A DNA stretch of 64,000 nucleotides from JAAYJR01 sp964611525 (GTDB lineage Bacteria > Bacteroidota > Bacteroidia > Bacteroidales > Prolixibacteraceae). A model generated the notes under the pieces. The model searched no databases, was not told the origin of the DNA, and was given only the letters and a program-made list of their open reading frames with translations. The position numbers and the translations under genes were made by a program. Positions 26,880 to 36,024 of the stretch are shown here, in pieces. Location of the stretch: positions 1-64,000 of the forward strand of contig CAZTAL010000008.1 in the NCBI GenBank assembly GCA_964611525.1, read 5' to 3'. The first letter of the stretch is position 1, and every line of letters begins with the position of its first letter.

Positions 26880-27002
26880 CTTAGTGAAGAACAGCTATAC
26901 AGCCTGATGGGAACAATAAAACTCGACGGTGAGGAAGAAGGTGTTGAAAAAATGGTATCAGGCAAACAAAACATTGGTGAAAGCATGGTTCGAAGGCAAT
27001 GA
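26880..27002 (+). pseudogene. Short protein-like remnant after galU
   Basis: Beginning 2 bp after the galU stop and in another frame, the sequence reads LSEEQLYSLMGTIKLDGEEE, then GVEKMVSGKQNIGESMVRRQ and TGA at 27000. Composition and periodicity look like real protein, with no credible start codon in frame, so this seems the 3' end of a lost gene. I do not recognise the family. The rest to 27082 contains a degenerate copy of the ttaccctaagggtaa motif (27024-27041). Confidence 0.4.
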
Positions 27003-27082
27003 TGTAGCCTTGCCATAAAAATCATTACTCTTAGGGGGTAATTATCCCTCACTTAATTATCTTAAGGGTAGTATTATCAATC

Positions 27083-27778
27083 TCAACTTTCGTGCAGACC
27101 GCACTCCTTGCCGGAATTATGCTCCCACCACCACCTGCCGGCACGAAAATCTTCACCCTCTTTAATGGCTCTGGTGCATGGTTCGCAGCCAATACTTACA
27201 AATCCCTTGTCGTGTAAAACATTATAAGGCACATTATTTTTTTTAATATATTCTTTTACCTGCTCAAGGCTCCAGTCCAAAAGTGGATTGAACTTGATAA
27301 TATTATTCCCATCATCCCATTCAAATTCATGTAATGCCTGACGGGTTTCCGACTGTGAAGTCCTGAGGCCGGTTATCCATATCTTTTTACCCTTAAGAGC
27401 ACGCTTCAGAGGCATCACCTTTCGTATATAACAGCATTCTTTACGATTTTCTATAGATTCATAAAAACTAAAAGGACCTTTTTCCGTCATTAATCTCTCA
27501 ACATCTTTTCTTGGTGGAAAATACACCCTGACTGGCTTGCTGTATTTTTCACGCGTACTGCGCATAACTTTATAGGTTTCTTCAAATAAACGGCCCGTGT
27601 CAAGAGTTACTACCTCAACAGCTATGTCATTTCTGAAGATCATATCGGTAATAACCTGGTCCTCATATCCAAAACTCGTTGTAAATATAACCCTACCGTG
27701 ATATCTACTGGTAAGATAATCCATCTTTTGCAAAATAGAGTTGCCTTTTAATATCTTTTCTAAAGCCTGATGTTCCAT
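27083..27778 (-). CDS. cysH: Phosphoadenylyl/adenylyl-sulfate reductase, APS-type
   Basis: The enzyme reduces activated sulfate to sulfite. The 231-residue protein has the nucleotide-binding SFGYEDQVITD and LDTGRLFEETY, an arginine-rich WITGLRTSQSETR, and the catalytic C-terminal Cys in ECGLH. It also carries the paired cysteines KECCYIRK and GCEPCTRA, the CC...CxxC set that binds a [4Fe-4S] cluster in APS reductases and is absent from classic PAPS reductases. APS is therefore the likely substrate. No cysD, cysN or cysI lies nearby. It is last in a minus-strand run behind an exonuclease and a DUF5063 gene. Confidence 0.9.
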   Translation of the reverse strand: MEHQALEKILKGNSILQKMDYLTSRYHGRVIFTTSFGYEDQVITDMIFRNDIAVEVVTLDTGRLFEETYKVMRSTREKYSKPVRVYFPPRKDVERLMTEKGPFSFYESIENRKECCYIRKVMPLKRALKGKKIWITGLRTSQSETRQALHEFEWDDGNNIIKFNPLLDWSLEQVKEYIKKNNVPYNVLHDKGFVSIGCEPCTRAIKEGEDFRAGRWWWEHNSGKECGLHES

Positions 27779-27828
27779 AATTATAATTTTTTTCTCTCTA
27801 CGCTCTATAGCTTAACGGTACCGTATGG

Positions 27829-28443
27829 TTACCCTATTTCCACAACAGTGTGATTATTCAAATATTCATATATCCTTAATGATACCCATGCATCTGTAGC
27901 AGCATAAATTTTCTGACCCTCTGTCAAATTAAGAGCTTCCCAGTTTGAAAGTTGCTGCGATTTTGAAATGCGGAATCCGAGCACTATGGCAGAAAGTTTT
28001 TTCAGACTGAAATTACGGATGCCAAAATCTTTTACATGATCCTGTAATTCAATAAATCCTCCGGGACTAAAAGATTTTATCTCTTTAAGGGCTTTTATGT
28101 CATCATGAATTGCAACACCTGATTTAATTATATGCGGGTTTGTAAGAATTTTCTTTATAACAGAAGGTAATCCCAGCATATTTAATCTTATGAGAAATGC
28201 ATGGCCATGAGTGGAAAGCTGTAATAAGGCTACTTTATTAACCACTCCTTTCTTAAAAGAAGGCCTCGTTTCAGTATCAAAACCAATAACAGAGTGTCTT
28301 TCCAGAATTTTAGCCGCTTCTTTTGCCTTCCAAAACTTATCAACAACTATTATGTCGCCTTCAAAATACCTAAGCGGCAAATCATTGATCTCTTCTTTAG
28401 TAATAGTCTCTTTAAATATCATATTATTTATCATCGCCCCCAT
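27829..28443 (-). CDS. 3'-5' exonuclease of the DEDDy (RNase D-like) family
   Basis: The 204-residue protein has the three exonuclease motifs: DTE in VIGFDTETRP (Exo I), Asp in KSGVAIHDDIKAL (Exo II), and Tyr-x-x-x-Asp in YAATDAWVSLRIYEYL (Exo III). It lacks the HRDC domain of full RNase D, as do many small Bacteroidota members. The start is uncertain: ATGs at 28443, 28434 and 28422 are in frame. The first two overlap the upstream DUF5063 gene; the last sits directly behind its stop codon. Its nucleic-acid substrate (RNA or DNA) cannot be told from sequence. Confidence 0.83.
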   Translation of the reverse strand: MGAMINNMIFKETITKEEINDLPLRYFEGDIIVVDKFWKAKEAAKILERHSVIGFDTETRPSFKKGVVNKVALLQLSTHGHAFLIRLNMLGLPSVIKKILTNPHIIKSGVAIHDDIKALKEIKSFSPGGFIELQDHVKDFGIRNFSLKKLSAIVLGFRISKSQQLSNWEALNLTEGQKIYAATDAWVSLRIYEYLNNHTVVEIG

Positions 28444-29050
28444 TAAAAAATTTTTCGAACCATTCGGGCAGGCTTTTCTCCGGTTCTTTACCGGTATTAC
28501 CCTTTATTCCTTTATTATCGTAAAAGTCAGTTCCTCCGGTAAGAAGCATGTGAATCGCCCTCAAAACATTTACCACTCTTTGTCCCCAAAACTCCTCATA
28601 ATGATAAATACAGTCATACAATGCATCATTCATTATGGATTCATCACCCAGACTGTAAGAAGTGATAAAGTCCTTTAAATCCTGATAAATATCCATCAAA
28701 TTCTCAGAAATACTTGCTGTAGTAGTTTCTTTGTTAAACTGTATATCAGGATCAAAAACTTCATAATAAGAGTCGTTTTCACCCAAAATTTCAAGCCACC
28801 TCTGCTGAAGTAGATTATAATCCATTTCTGTTACAAATTTTTTCAATTCATCATCCAGCACTTTTTCAGTCCGCGGCAACAACACTGCCTTCATATATAA
28901 TAAAGGCAAAACCAATTGCATTTTTTTAAGATTTTCTTCAACAGAAAAATTCAAGGCACTCTCTACAGATTCACAAAACTCTCCTGCCAATGTCACAAAC
29001 TCTACTACTTTTTTGGAATAAACCAATGAATGTATATTCTCACTATCCAT
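28424..29050 (-). CDS. DUF5063 domain protein
   Basis: The 208-residue soluble protein is mostly helical, with the DUF5063 features VEFVTLAGEFCE near the N-terminus, LLPLLYMKAVLLP-like spacing, and YDCIYHYEEFWGQRVVNVLRA in the middle. The C-terminal tail (about 175-208) is charged and probably disordered. The family is widespread in Bacteroidota and has no known function. Its stop overlaps the start of the exonuclease gene, implying co-expression. A -7-like box on the minus strand at 29074-29081 may be its promoter. Confidence 0.75.
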   Translation of the reverse strand: MDSENIHSLVYSKKVVEFVTLAGEFCESVESALNFSVEENLKKMQLVLPLLYMKAVLLPRTEKVLDDELKKFVTEMDYNLLQQRWLEILGENDSYYEVFDPDIQFNKETTTASISENLMDIYQDLKDFITSYSLGDESIMNDALYDCIYHYEEFWGQRVVNVLRAIHMLLTGGTDFYDNKGIKGNTGKEPEKSLPEWFEKFFNGGDDK

Positions 29051-29130
29051 TTTTTACATGTTAATACAAATGACAAAAATAAAAAAGATTTTAATAACTT
29101 AAAGGTACTCCAAGGAATGAACCCATTTGA

Positions 29131-31032
29131 TCATTTTTTCCATTCCAGCTTACGGTCGATACGCCAGACAATCTGATCATTATCTATGAGCCATTTAATA
29201 ACCTCGGCATTTTTATCTCTGCTACCTTTAATTCCGGCAAGCAAAGCCTCATAGGTAAGAGGGGTCTTAAGCATAGCCCTGATTCTTTTGCCTATTTCAT
29301 TAAATTCGAATGAACTAAGTCCCCTGCTACTCATCAGCCTGCATACATCACAAATACCGCATTCGGGAGCATCTGTCTCACCAAAATACTGAAGTAACAT
29401 CCGGCTTCGGCATTTTGTTGTGCTTGTAGCATAATTGATAACTGCCGATATCCTTTCTTTGAAATTTTTTTTTCGGAGATCATAATTTTCTTTCGATATT
29501 ATCACACGTTCTTCTCTTATCCTCTCTTTAGTGAAATAGATATAGGGAGTGCGTTTCCGGGGAACATAGTCAATAATCCGGGATTTTCTCAGATACTGAA
29601 GATAATTATAAATAACATCCCTGTCAATGTTAGCTCTTTTTGAAAGCAATTCTTCATCGATTGCAACATAACCGTTGAAAAGGCCTGTGTACGATCGTAG
29701 AATCAATTTTATAAAATTATCGAATTCAGCATTGGCAACCTGGAATTTATAAAGATCATCGCGGGATACGATAAAGTATATACGTGATGGACTGTCAACT
29801 TCTTCCGTAAATTCCACGTAACCTTCCCGCTGTAAAATTTTCAGACTGTTATATACCGTAGTTTGTTGAAATTTATATGACTGCGAAAAATTCTGCAGAC
29901 CGAATTCAAATACCTGCCCTTTACCAAAACCTTCTGCAACCTGAAAATAGTTACAAAGCGACTGGTAAATCTGTTTAATTGTATCCCTGTCAGGAAATGC
30001 AACTTTGATATGTTTCTTCAGTCGGCTTTTATCAGCATTATTAAATAATAATACAGCAGCAGCCTTTTTGCCGTCCCGTCCTGCCCTGCCCGCTTCCTGG
30101 AAATAAGCTTCCAGTGAATCCGGAGGATCGAAATGTATAACAAACCTAACATTCGGCTTGTCTATGCCCATACCGAATGCATTGGTGGCAATTATTACCC
30201 TCACCTTTCCTTTCAGCCAAGCATCATGCTTCAATCCTCTCACCGCATTGCTAAGTCCCGCATGGTAATAATCTGCTGAAATGCCCTTATTATGTAGTTC
30301 CAGTGCAATTTTACGTGTTACTTTGCGACTACGAACATATACAATTCCCGATCCATGCACTTCCTTCAGGGTTTCAAGTAAATATTCAATCTTATTTTCT
30401 TTTATGCGCACCAAATAGCTGAGATTTTCCCGCTGGAACGACATCTTAAGTATATTTGGTTCACTAAAACCAAGTTTATCTTGGATGTCTTGGGTCACGG
30501 AGGTAGTCGCCGTAGCCGTGAGTGCCAGAAAATTTACCTCCGGCAAAATATTACGCAAACGAACAATATTCAGGTAACTCGGACGAAAATCGTAACCCCA
30601 TTGGGAAATACAATGAGCTTCATCAACAGTGATAAGATTTACATCCATTTGTCCGAGACGTTCCATGAAATATTCGGAATTCAAACGTTCAGGAGAGACA
30701 TAAAGAAATTTATAATCACCCCATACAGCATTGTCAAGGGTTATTTTTATTTCATATGTCGACATGCCGCTGTGGATCATTAATGCGCGTATTCCTTTCC
30801 GGTGCAGATTTTCAACCTGATCTTTCATCAGGGCAATGAGTGGGGTAATAACAATGCATATTCCTTTTTTTGATAATGAAAAAACCTGAAAAGTAATTGA
30901 TTTTCCCCCGCCGGTAGGCATCAGTCCGAGTGTATCCTTGCCGGCAGAAATTGATTCTATGATATCCAGCTGCAAAGGTCGAAAATCTGAATATCCCCAG
31001 TAATGAGCCAGTATTTGTCGCAAATTATCCAT
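29131..31032 (-). CDS. recQ: ATP-dependent DNA helicase RecQ
   Basis: RecQ unwinds DNA 3' to 5' in recombination and repair. From the Met at 31032 the protein has 633 residues and begins MDNLRQILAHYWGYSDFRPL, the standard RecQ start; 25 upstream codons are discarded. It has Walker A LMPTGGGKSITFQ, DEAHCISQWGYDFRPSYL (motif II plus aromatic-rich loop), FLALTATAT, and QEAGRAGRDGKKA (motif VI). The four-Cys zinc site is present (KCRS, then CGICDVC). There is no clear HRDC domain at the end. It is divergently placed from guaB. Confidence 0.92.
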   Translation of the reverse strand: MDNLRQILAHYWGYSDFRPLQLDIIESISAGKDTLGLMPTGGGKSITFQVFSLSKKGICIVITPLIALMKDQVENLHRKGIRALMIHSGMSTYEIKITLDNAVWGDYKFLYVSPERLNSEYFMERLGQMDVNLITVDEAHCISQWGYDFRPSYLNIVRLRNILPEVNFLALTATATTSVTQDIQDKLGFSEPNILKMSFQRENLSYLVRIKENKIEYLLETLKEVHGSGIVYVRSRKVTRKIALELHNKGISADYYHAGLSNAVRGLKHDAWLKGKVRVIIATNAFGMGIDKPNVRFVIHFDPPDSLEAYFQEAGRAGRDGKKAAAVLLFNNADKSRLKKHIKVAFPDRDTIKQIYQSLCNYFQVAEGFGKGQVFEFGLQNFSQSYKFQQTTVYNSLKILQREGYVEFTEEVDSPSRIYFIVSRDDLYKFQVANAEFDNFIKLILRSYTGLFNGYVAIDEELLSKRANIDRDVIYNYLQYLRKSRIIDYVPRKRTPYIYFTKERIREERVIISKENYDLRKKNFKERISAVINYATSTTKCRSRMLLQYFGETDAPECGICDVCRLMSSRGLSSFEFNEIGKRIRAMLKTPLTYEALLAGIKGSRDKNAEVIKWLIDNDQIVWRIDRKLEWKK

Positions 31033-31168
31033 TTGGGAAAATTTTAAAAATCTTTTACAGGTAGTCATCAATGGATGTAAAAATAATATTTCCCGTCCGT
31101 TTAACAATTTTTATTAGTCAAAACACTTCAATCTGATGATAATTAAATAGTCATAATTTAATTTTTTG

Positions 31169-31176
31169 TAGTTTTG
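31169..31176 (+). promoter_or_regulatory. Probable -7 box of the guaB promoter
   Basis: TAGTTTTG matches TAnnTTTG 26 bp before the guaB ATG. There is no good TTTG 19-21 bp upstream. Confidence 0.4.
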
Positions 31177-31202
31177 CGGATTAAATCATAAAATAAAAGC
31201 AC

Positions 31203-32678
31203 ATGTCTTTTTATACCGAAAAAATAGCTTTTGAAGGCCTGACATTTGATGATGTCTTGTTGGTACCTTTGTATTCCGAGATACTGCCGGGAGAAGTTAG
31301 TCTGATCTCACATTTTTCTCGTTCCATAGCTATCAATGCACCTATCGTTTCTGCAGCTATGGATACAGTGACAGAACATAAAATGGCAATTGCCATAGCA
31401 CGTGAAGGTGGAATCGGGGTTATACACAAAAATATGGATATTAGCGACCAGGCTCACCAGGTAACAACCGTAAAGAGAGCTGAAAATGGTATGATCTATG
31501 ATCCCATAACCATAACAAGGGAGAAAAAGGTTTCAGATGCAATAGATATCATGTCCAAATATAAAATAGGAGGAATACCGGTAGTTGATCATGAAGGTCA
31601 TCTCGTCGGCATAGTTACTAATCGTGATTTGCGTTTTGAAAAAGATATGGACAGGCCAATTGAGGAGGTGATGACCAAAGAAAACCTTGTATCCACAACC
31701 GAATCAACTGACCTTGAAAAGGCAGCAGAAATATTACAACAATATAAAATCGAAAAGCTGCCTGTTGTTGATAAAAATAATATACTTATCGGACTCGTAA
31801 CTTATAAGGACATTACAAAGGCAAAGGACAAACCCCTGGCCTGCAAGGATGAAAAAGGAAGGTTGCGGGTAGCTGCAGGAATTGGAATTAATTATGATAC
31901 GATGGAGCGTGTTGATGAACTGATCAGGGCTCAGGTAGACGCCCTGGTATTAGACACTGCCCATGGACATTCAAAATCGGTGATCGAAACATTAAAGAAA
32001 ATTAAAGCCAAATATCCGGAAAAAGATGTAGTGGCAGGGAATGTCGGCACGGCAGAAGGGGCCAAAGCACTTGTAAAAGCAGGAGCTGATGCGGTTAAGG
32101 TGGGAATAGGTCCGGGATCTATTTGTACAACAAGAGTTATTGCCGGCGTGGGTATTCCGCAGCTCTCGGCTATCTTTTCTGTCGCCAAAGCAATCGAAGG
32201 AAGTAATGTTCCGATAATTGCCGACGGAGGAATAAGATATTCGGGAGATATAGTAAAAGCATTAGCTGCAGGAGCCAACTCTGTCATGGCCGGAGGATTG
32301 TTTGCCGGCGTGGAAGAATCACCAGGAGAAACTATCCTTTACCAGGGAAGAAAATTTAAAGCGTACCGTGGTATGGGATCGATAGAAGCAATGCAAAAAG
32401 GATCTAAAGACAGATATTTTCAGGATATGGAAGAAGATATGAAAAAATTTGTACCAGAAGGTATTGTTGCACGTGTTCCTTATAAAGGTACATTATATGA
32501 AGTGTTGTTTCAGCTTATCGGGGGACTCCGGGCAGGCATGGGATATTGCGGTGCCAAGAATATAAAAGTGCTTCAAAAAGCAAAATTTACAAAAATAACA
32601 AACGCCGGTGTGAGGGAAAGTCACCCACATGATGTGTCGATTACCCGTGAGGCTCCTAATTACAGCAGTAGCCAGTAA
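31203..32678 (+). CDS. guaB: Inosine-5'-monophosphate dehydrogenase
   Basis: GuaB oxidises IMP to XMP, the committed step of guanine nucleotide synthesis. The 491-residue protein has FEGLTFDDVLLVP at the start, two CBS domains (about 95-205), the active-site loop GPGSICTTRVIAGVG with Cys308, the IMP-binding ADGGIRYSGDIVKALAAGA, and the flap segment EGIVARVPYKG. Length and motifs are standard. It heads a same-strand run with the PPIase-like lipoprotein, SurA, MoxR and OstA-like genes, an order that to my knowledge recurs in Bacteroidales. Confidence 0.96.
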   Translation: MSFYTEKIAFEGLTFDDVLLVPLYSEILPGEVSLISHFSRSIAINAPIVSAAMDTVTEHKMAIAIAREGGIGVIHKNMDISDQAHQVTTVKRAENGMIYDPITITREKKVSDAIDIMSKYKIGGIPVVDHEGHLVGIVTNRDLRFEKDMDRPIEEVMTKENLVSTTESTDLEKAAEILQQYKIEKLPVVDKNNILIGLVTYKDITKAKDKPLACKDEKGRLRVAAGIGINYDTMERVDELIRAQVDALVLDTAHGHSKSVIETLKKIKAKYPEKDVVAGNVGTAEGAKALVKAGADAVKVGIGPGSICTTRVIAGVGIPQLSAIFSVAKAIEGSNVPIIADGGIRYSGDIVKALAAGANSVMAGGLFAGVEESPGETILYQGRKFKAYRGMGSIEAMQKGSKDRYFQDMEEDMKKFVPEGIVARVPYKGTLYEVLFQLIGGLRAGMGYCGAKNIKVLQKAKFTKITNAGVRESHPHDVSITREAPNYSSSQ

Positions 32679-32715
32679 TGAAGATGGAATTCTTATAAAA
32701 TAAAATTATTTGCTA

Positions 32716-33627
32716 ATGTCATATCAAACATCAAATAATAACAAGACATATTTTTCAATGCTGCATTGGAAAATGCTAGTAATTTTTATTATATCGCCAA
32801 TATTATACACATGTCATAATAATGCTCCGGTTGATGATCAGATTGTAGCACGTGTTGGAACAAAAAAATTATACTTGTCTGACATATCAGCTGTTATACC
32901 TAAAGAGGCAGGAAGAGAGGACAGCATGATTATGGCGGATGATTATATCAGGAAATGGATTAAACGGGAATTAATGGTAAGAAAGGCTGAAGAAAACCTT
33001 ACCGCTGAGCAAAAAAATGTTACACGAGAACTGGAGGAATATCGTAATTCACTGATCATATACAGATATAAAAATGAAATGATCGCCCAAAAAATGGACA
33101 CGACTGTATCTTATAATCAAATACTTGAATACTATTCCAATAATACTGGTAATTTCCGGCTGAAAAATAATTTAGTAAAAGCTATTTTTTTAAAAATACC
33201 GGCTGAATTTGCCCACCCTGAAGAACTCAAGCAATTATGTAAAAATGAAACAGGGGAAGGAATAATAGAATTGAGGGATTATTGCATTCAGTACGCTAAA
33301 AGTTTTGATATATTTACAGACCGTTGGGTAGATTTTGATGTGGTCTTAAAAAATATTCCTGAAAATGTCGAAAATCCCAAACAGTTTCTCATTCAAAATG
33401 ATATTATTGAAATGAAAGATTCGAGTTATTATTACTTGGTTACTATTTATGATTATAAGCTTAAAAATGAACAGGCCCCTATAGAATATGTACAAGACGA
33501 TATTAAAAACCTGATATTAAACAAAAGAAAAATAGACTTTTTAAAAGAAGTTGAGAACAAAGTATATTCAGAAGGAATTAGAAAAAATAATTTTGAAATT
33601 TTTGATAAAAAAAATGAGGCAGAATAA
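32716..33627 (+). CDS. SurA/PpiC-related lipoprotein
   Basis: The protein (303 residues from the ATG at 32716, or 289 from 32758) has a lipoprotein signal. MLHWKMLVIFIISPILYTC ends in a lipobox with the acylated Cys, and the start at 32758 gives the most usual signal length. The mature part begins like SurA (IVARVGTKKLYLSDISAVIP) and continues as a long helical arm (LTAEQKNVTRELEEYRNSLI, with an IYRYKNEMI stretch). It lacks a recognisable parvulin active site, so it may be a chaperone only. It overlaps the true surA by 14 bp. The role is probably outer-membrane protein folding in the periplasm. Confidence 0.65.
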   Translation: MSYQTSNNNKTYFSMLHWKMLVIFIISPILYTCHNNAPVDDQIVARVGTKKLYLSDISAVIPKEAGREDSMIMADDYIRKWIKRELMVRKAEENLTAEQKNVTRELEEYRNSLIIYRYKNEMIAQKMDTTVSYNQILEYYSNNTGNFRLKNNLVKAIFLKIPAEFAHPEELKQLCKNETGEGIIELRDYCIQYAKSFDIFTDRWVDFDVVLKNIPENVENPKQFLIQNDIIEMKDSSYYYLVTIYDYKLKNEQAPIEYVQDDIKNLILNKRKIDFLKEVENKVYSEGIRKNNFEIFDKKNEAE

Positions 33628-34972
33628 TTCACATAAAATGACAGGTATATTGTTGATCCTACTTTTATCTTTAAATACAGTATTTGCCCAGGATAAAGTA
33701 ATTGATCAGATAGTTGCAATAGTGGGAAGCAATATCATTCTGAAATCAGATATCGAAAAAATGTATATCGAACAGCAGGCACAGGGAATTACATCACAGG
33801 GTGATATGAAATGCGAGATACTAGAAAATTTCCTCATTGACAAGCTGTTAATAGCTGAAGCTGAGCTGGATACACTAATAGAAGTGACTGATAGCCAGAT
33901 TAACCAGCAAATGGATGCTCAAATGCAAATGTATCTATCCCATTTTGGTTCTGAACAGGCTGTGGAAAATTACTTCAAAAAACCAATAGCCGAAATCAGA
34001 GCTGAAATGCAACAGTTTGTCAAAAACCAGTTACTTAGTTCACAGAAGCGTAATAAAATTGTTCAGGATGTTACCGTTACCCCCTCGGAAATAAGACAGT
34101 TTTACCGTAATATGTCAGAGGAGGAAATACCCGTTATTCCAAAACAATTCGAATATGCACAAATTACAATCAAACCGGAAATTGAGCTTAAAGAACAAAA
34201 CCGGTTAAAAGCGAAATTACGGGAGTTGAAACAGCGTATTGAAGAGGGAGCCAGCTTTGCTGCCATGGCGGTAATGTATTCCGAGGGACCTTCTGCCGGC
34301 AATGGTGGCGAAATAGGATACCAGGGAAGAGCACAACTGGATCCTGAATATGCTGCCAGAGCATTTAATCTTGATGAAGGAGAAATTTCAAATGTAGTGG
34401 AAACAGAATTCGGATATCATATTATTCAACTGATTAATAAGCAAGGGGAAAAAGTTAATACCCGTCATATTCTCATGAAGCCTGAAGTTACTATAGAAGC
34501 TAAAGAGGAGGCTTTTACCCGGTTAGACAGTCTTGCCAGTCTTATAAGAAAAGAGGAAATTTCGTTTACCGAAGCAGCCAGACTTTTCTCGTCTGACAAG
34601 AATACAAGGAATAATGGTGGAATAGCTATTAATCCTAATAATATGTCTTCAAAATTCACTGTTGAAGAGCTTGATGCAGACGTGAGTAAGATTATTACGG
34701 ATATGAAGATAAATGAAATATCAGAACCTTTTGAAACTTTAGATACGGAAAGCAGACAGACAGTGTTCAAAATAGTTAAACTGATGGATAATACTGAAGA
34801 ACATAAGGCAAATCTTCAACGTGATTATCAACAAATAGCGGATATAGTACTGGCAAACAAAAGGGAAAAGGTGTTGGAAGAATGGATTAAAGATAAACAG
34901 TCTCAGACTTATATACGTATTGATCCTACTTATGCTAACTGTAACTTTAATTTTACCGGCTGGATTAAGTAA
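33614..34972 (+). CDS. surA: Periplasmic peptidyl-prolyl isomerase / chaperone SurA
   Basis: The start at 33614 gives a signal peptide (MTGILLILLLSLNTVFAQ within it) and overlaps the upstream stop by 14 bp; the longer TTG frame is unlikely. The 452-residue protein has a SurA N-domain (VIDQIVAIVGSNIILKSDIE) and two parvulin domains. The first spans about 155-265, with FAAMAVMYSEGPSAGNGGEI and VVETEFGYHIIQL. The second spans about 270-380, with RHILMKPEVTIEAKEEA and FTEAARLFSSDKNTRNNGG. SurA carries unfolded outer-membrane proteins to the BAM complex. Its position before an OstA-like gene supports an envelope-assembly role. Confidence 0.88.
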   Translation: MRQNNSHKMTGILLILLLSLNTVFAQDKVIDQIVAIVGSNIILKSDIEKMYIEQQAQGITSQGDMKCEILENFLIDKLLIAEAELDTLIEVTDSQINQQMDAQMQMYLSHFGSEQAVENYFKKPIAEIRAEMQQFVKNQLLSSQKRNKIVQDVTVTPSEIRQFYRNMSEEEIPVIPKQFEYAQITIKPEIELKEQNRLKAKLRELKQRIEEGASFAAMAVMYSEGPSAGNGGEIGYQGRAQLDPEYAARAFNLDEGEISNVVETEFGYHIIQLINKQGEKVNTRHILMKPEVTIEAKEEAFTRLDSLASLIRKEEISFTEAARLFSSDKNTRNNGGIAINPNNMSSKFTVEELDADVSKIITDMKINEISEPFETLDTESRQTVFKIVKLMDNTEEHKANLQRDYQQIADIVLANKREKVLEEWIKDKQSQTYIRIDPTYANCNFNFTGWIK

Positions 34973-34978
34973 TTAGTA

Positions 34979-35021
34979 CCTCATTACCGGGCAATATAGC
35001 CCCAAGAAAAATAACTTGAGA
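34979..35021 (+). repeat. Dispersed intergenic repeat, family 2, copy 2
   Basis: This segment between surA and the MoxR gene matches the reverse complement of 22561-22604. It starts 7 bp after the surA stop, and the similarity seems to begin at the stop codon itself (aattagt). Confidence 0.65.
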
Positions 35022-35061
35022 AAAAGAAGTTACATAAGAAAATAAAAACAGATATAATAAT

Positions 35062-36024
35062 ATGAATTTCAAAGATGATGTTGAGGCACTTGATGCCCTC
35101 CGGGATAAATTTAATAAACTATTAGAGGAAATTACCACAGTAATATACGGTCAGGATAAAATTATTACCGAGGTACTTGTTTCCTTGTTCAGCCAGGGAC
35201 ATGTATTATTAATCGGAGTGCCGGGACTGGCAAAGACTCTTATGGTTACAACCATTGCCAAAATTCTGGGATTAAAATATAACCGCATTCAGTTTACGCC
35301 CGACTTAATGCCATCTGATATTATAGGCACGGAGATTCTCGACAGAAACAGGCAGTTCAAATTTGTACAGGGACCGCTTTTTGCAAATATAATACTGGCC
35401 GACGAGATCAACCGTACTCCCCCTAAAACACAATCTGCCCTACTTGAAGCTATGCAGGAAAGGGCTATTACGTCGGCGGGACAGCGGTTTGAACTTGAAA
35501 GTCCGTTTTTTGTACTGGCTACTCAGAATCCAATTGAACAGGAAGGTACTTATCCGCTGCCCGAAGCACAGCTCGATCGCTTTATGTTCTCTGTATGGAT
35601 CGACTATCCGGCTTATGACGATGAGATTACCATAGTGAAAAATACCACTTCTAACCTTCAATTCGAATTAAAACCGGTTATATCAGGTAAGGAAATTATT
35701 TTTTTTCAGGAACTGATACGGAAAATACCTATTAACGATAATGTACTCAACTATGCTGTGACTTTGGCAGCTAAAACAAGACCGGGAAACGGCATGGCGG
35801 AAAATATTTCAAAACAATATCTTAAATGGGGCGCTGGTCCCAGGGCATCCCAATATCTGGTGGTAGGTGCAAAAACACATGCTGCACTTAACGGAAAATA
35901 TTCTCCCGATATTGAGGATGTCAGGGCTGTTGCCCCCTCTATTCTGCGACACAGGATTATTAAAAATTATAAGGCTGAAGCTGAAAATATTTCAGTAGAA
36001 CAAATAATCGAAAAACTCATATGA
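35062..36024 (+). CDS. MoxR family AAA+ ATPase
   Basis: The 320-residue ATPase has Walker A GVPGLAKT (residues 52-59), the MoxR-typical FTPDLMPSDIIGTEI, Walker B IILADEINRTPPKTQSALLE, sensor ATQNPIEQEGTYPLPEAQLD and an arginine-finger helical lid. MoxR proteins are chaperone-like ATPases that normally work with a DUF58/von Willebrand partner encoded next to them. Here the next gene is an OstA-like protein that overlaps its end by 4 bp, and no DUF58 or VWA gene follows within the window. Family call firm, client unknown. Confidence 0.9.
   Translation: MNFKDDVEALDALRDKFNKLLEEITTVIYGQDKIITEVLVSLFSQGHVLLIGVPGLAKTLMVTTIAKILGLKYNRIQFTPDLMPSDIIGTEILDRNRQFKFVQGPLFANIILADEINRTPPKTQSALLEAMQERAITSAGQRFELESPFFVLATQNPIEQEGTYPLPEAQLDRFMFSVWIDYPAYDDEITIVKNTTSNLQFELKPVISGKEIIFFQELIRKIPINDNVLNYAVTLAAKTRPGNGMAENISKQYLKWGAGPRASQYLVVGAKTHAALNGKYSPDIEDVRAVAPSILRHRIIKNYKAEAENISVEQIIEKLI

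Noticed and set aside
26492..27052. 186-codon minus-strand ORF overlapping galU
   Set aside because: galU motifs on the plus strand are unambiguous; this is a shadow.
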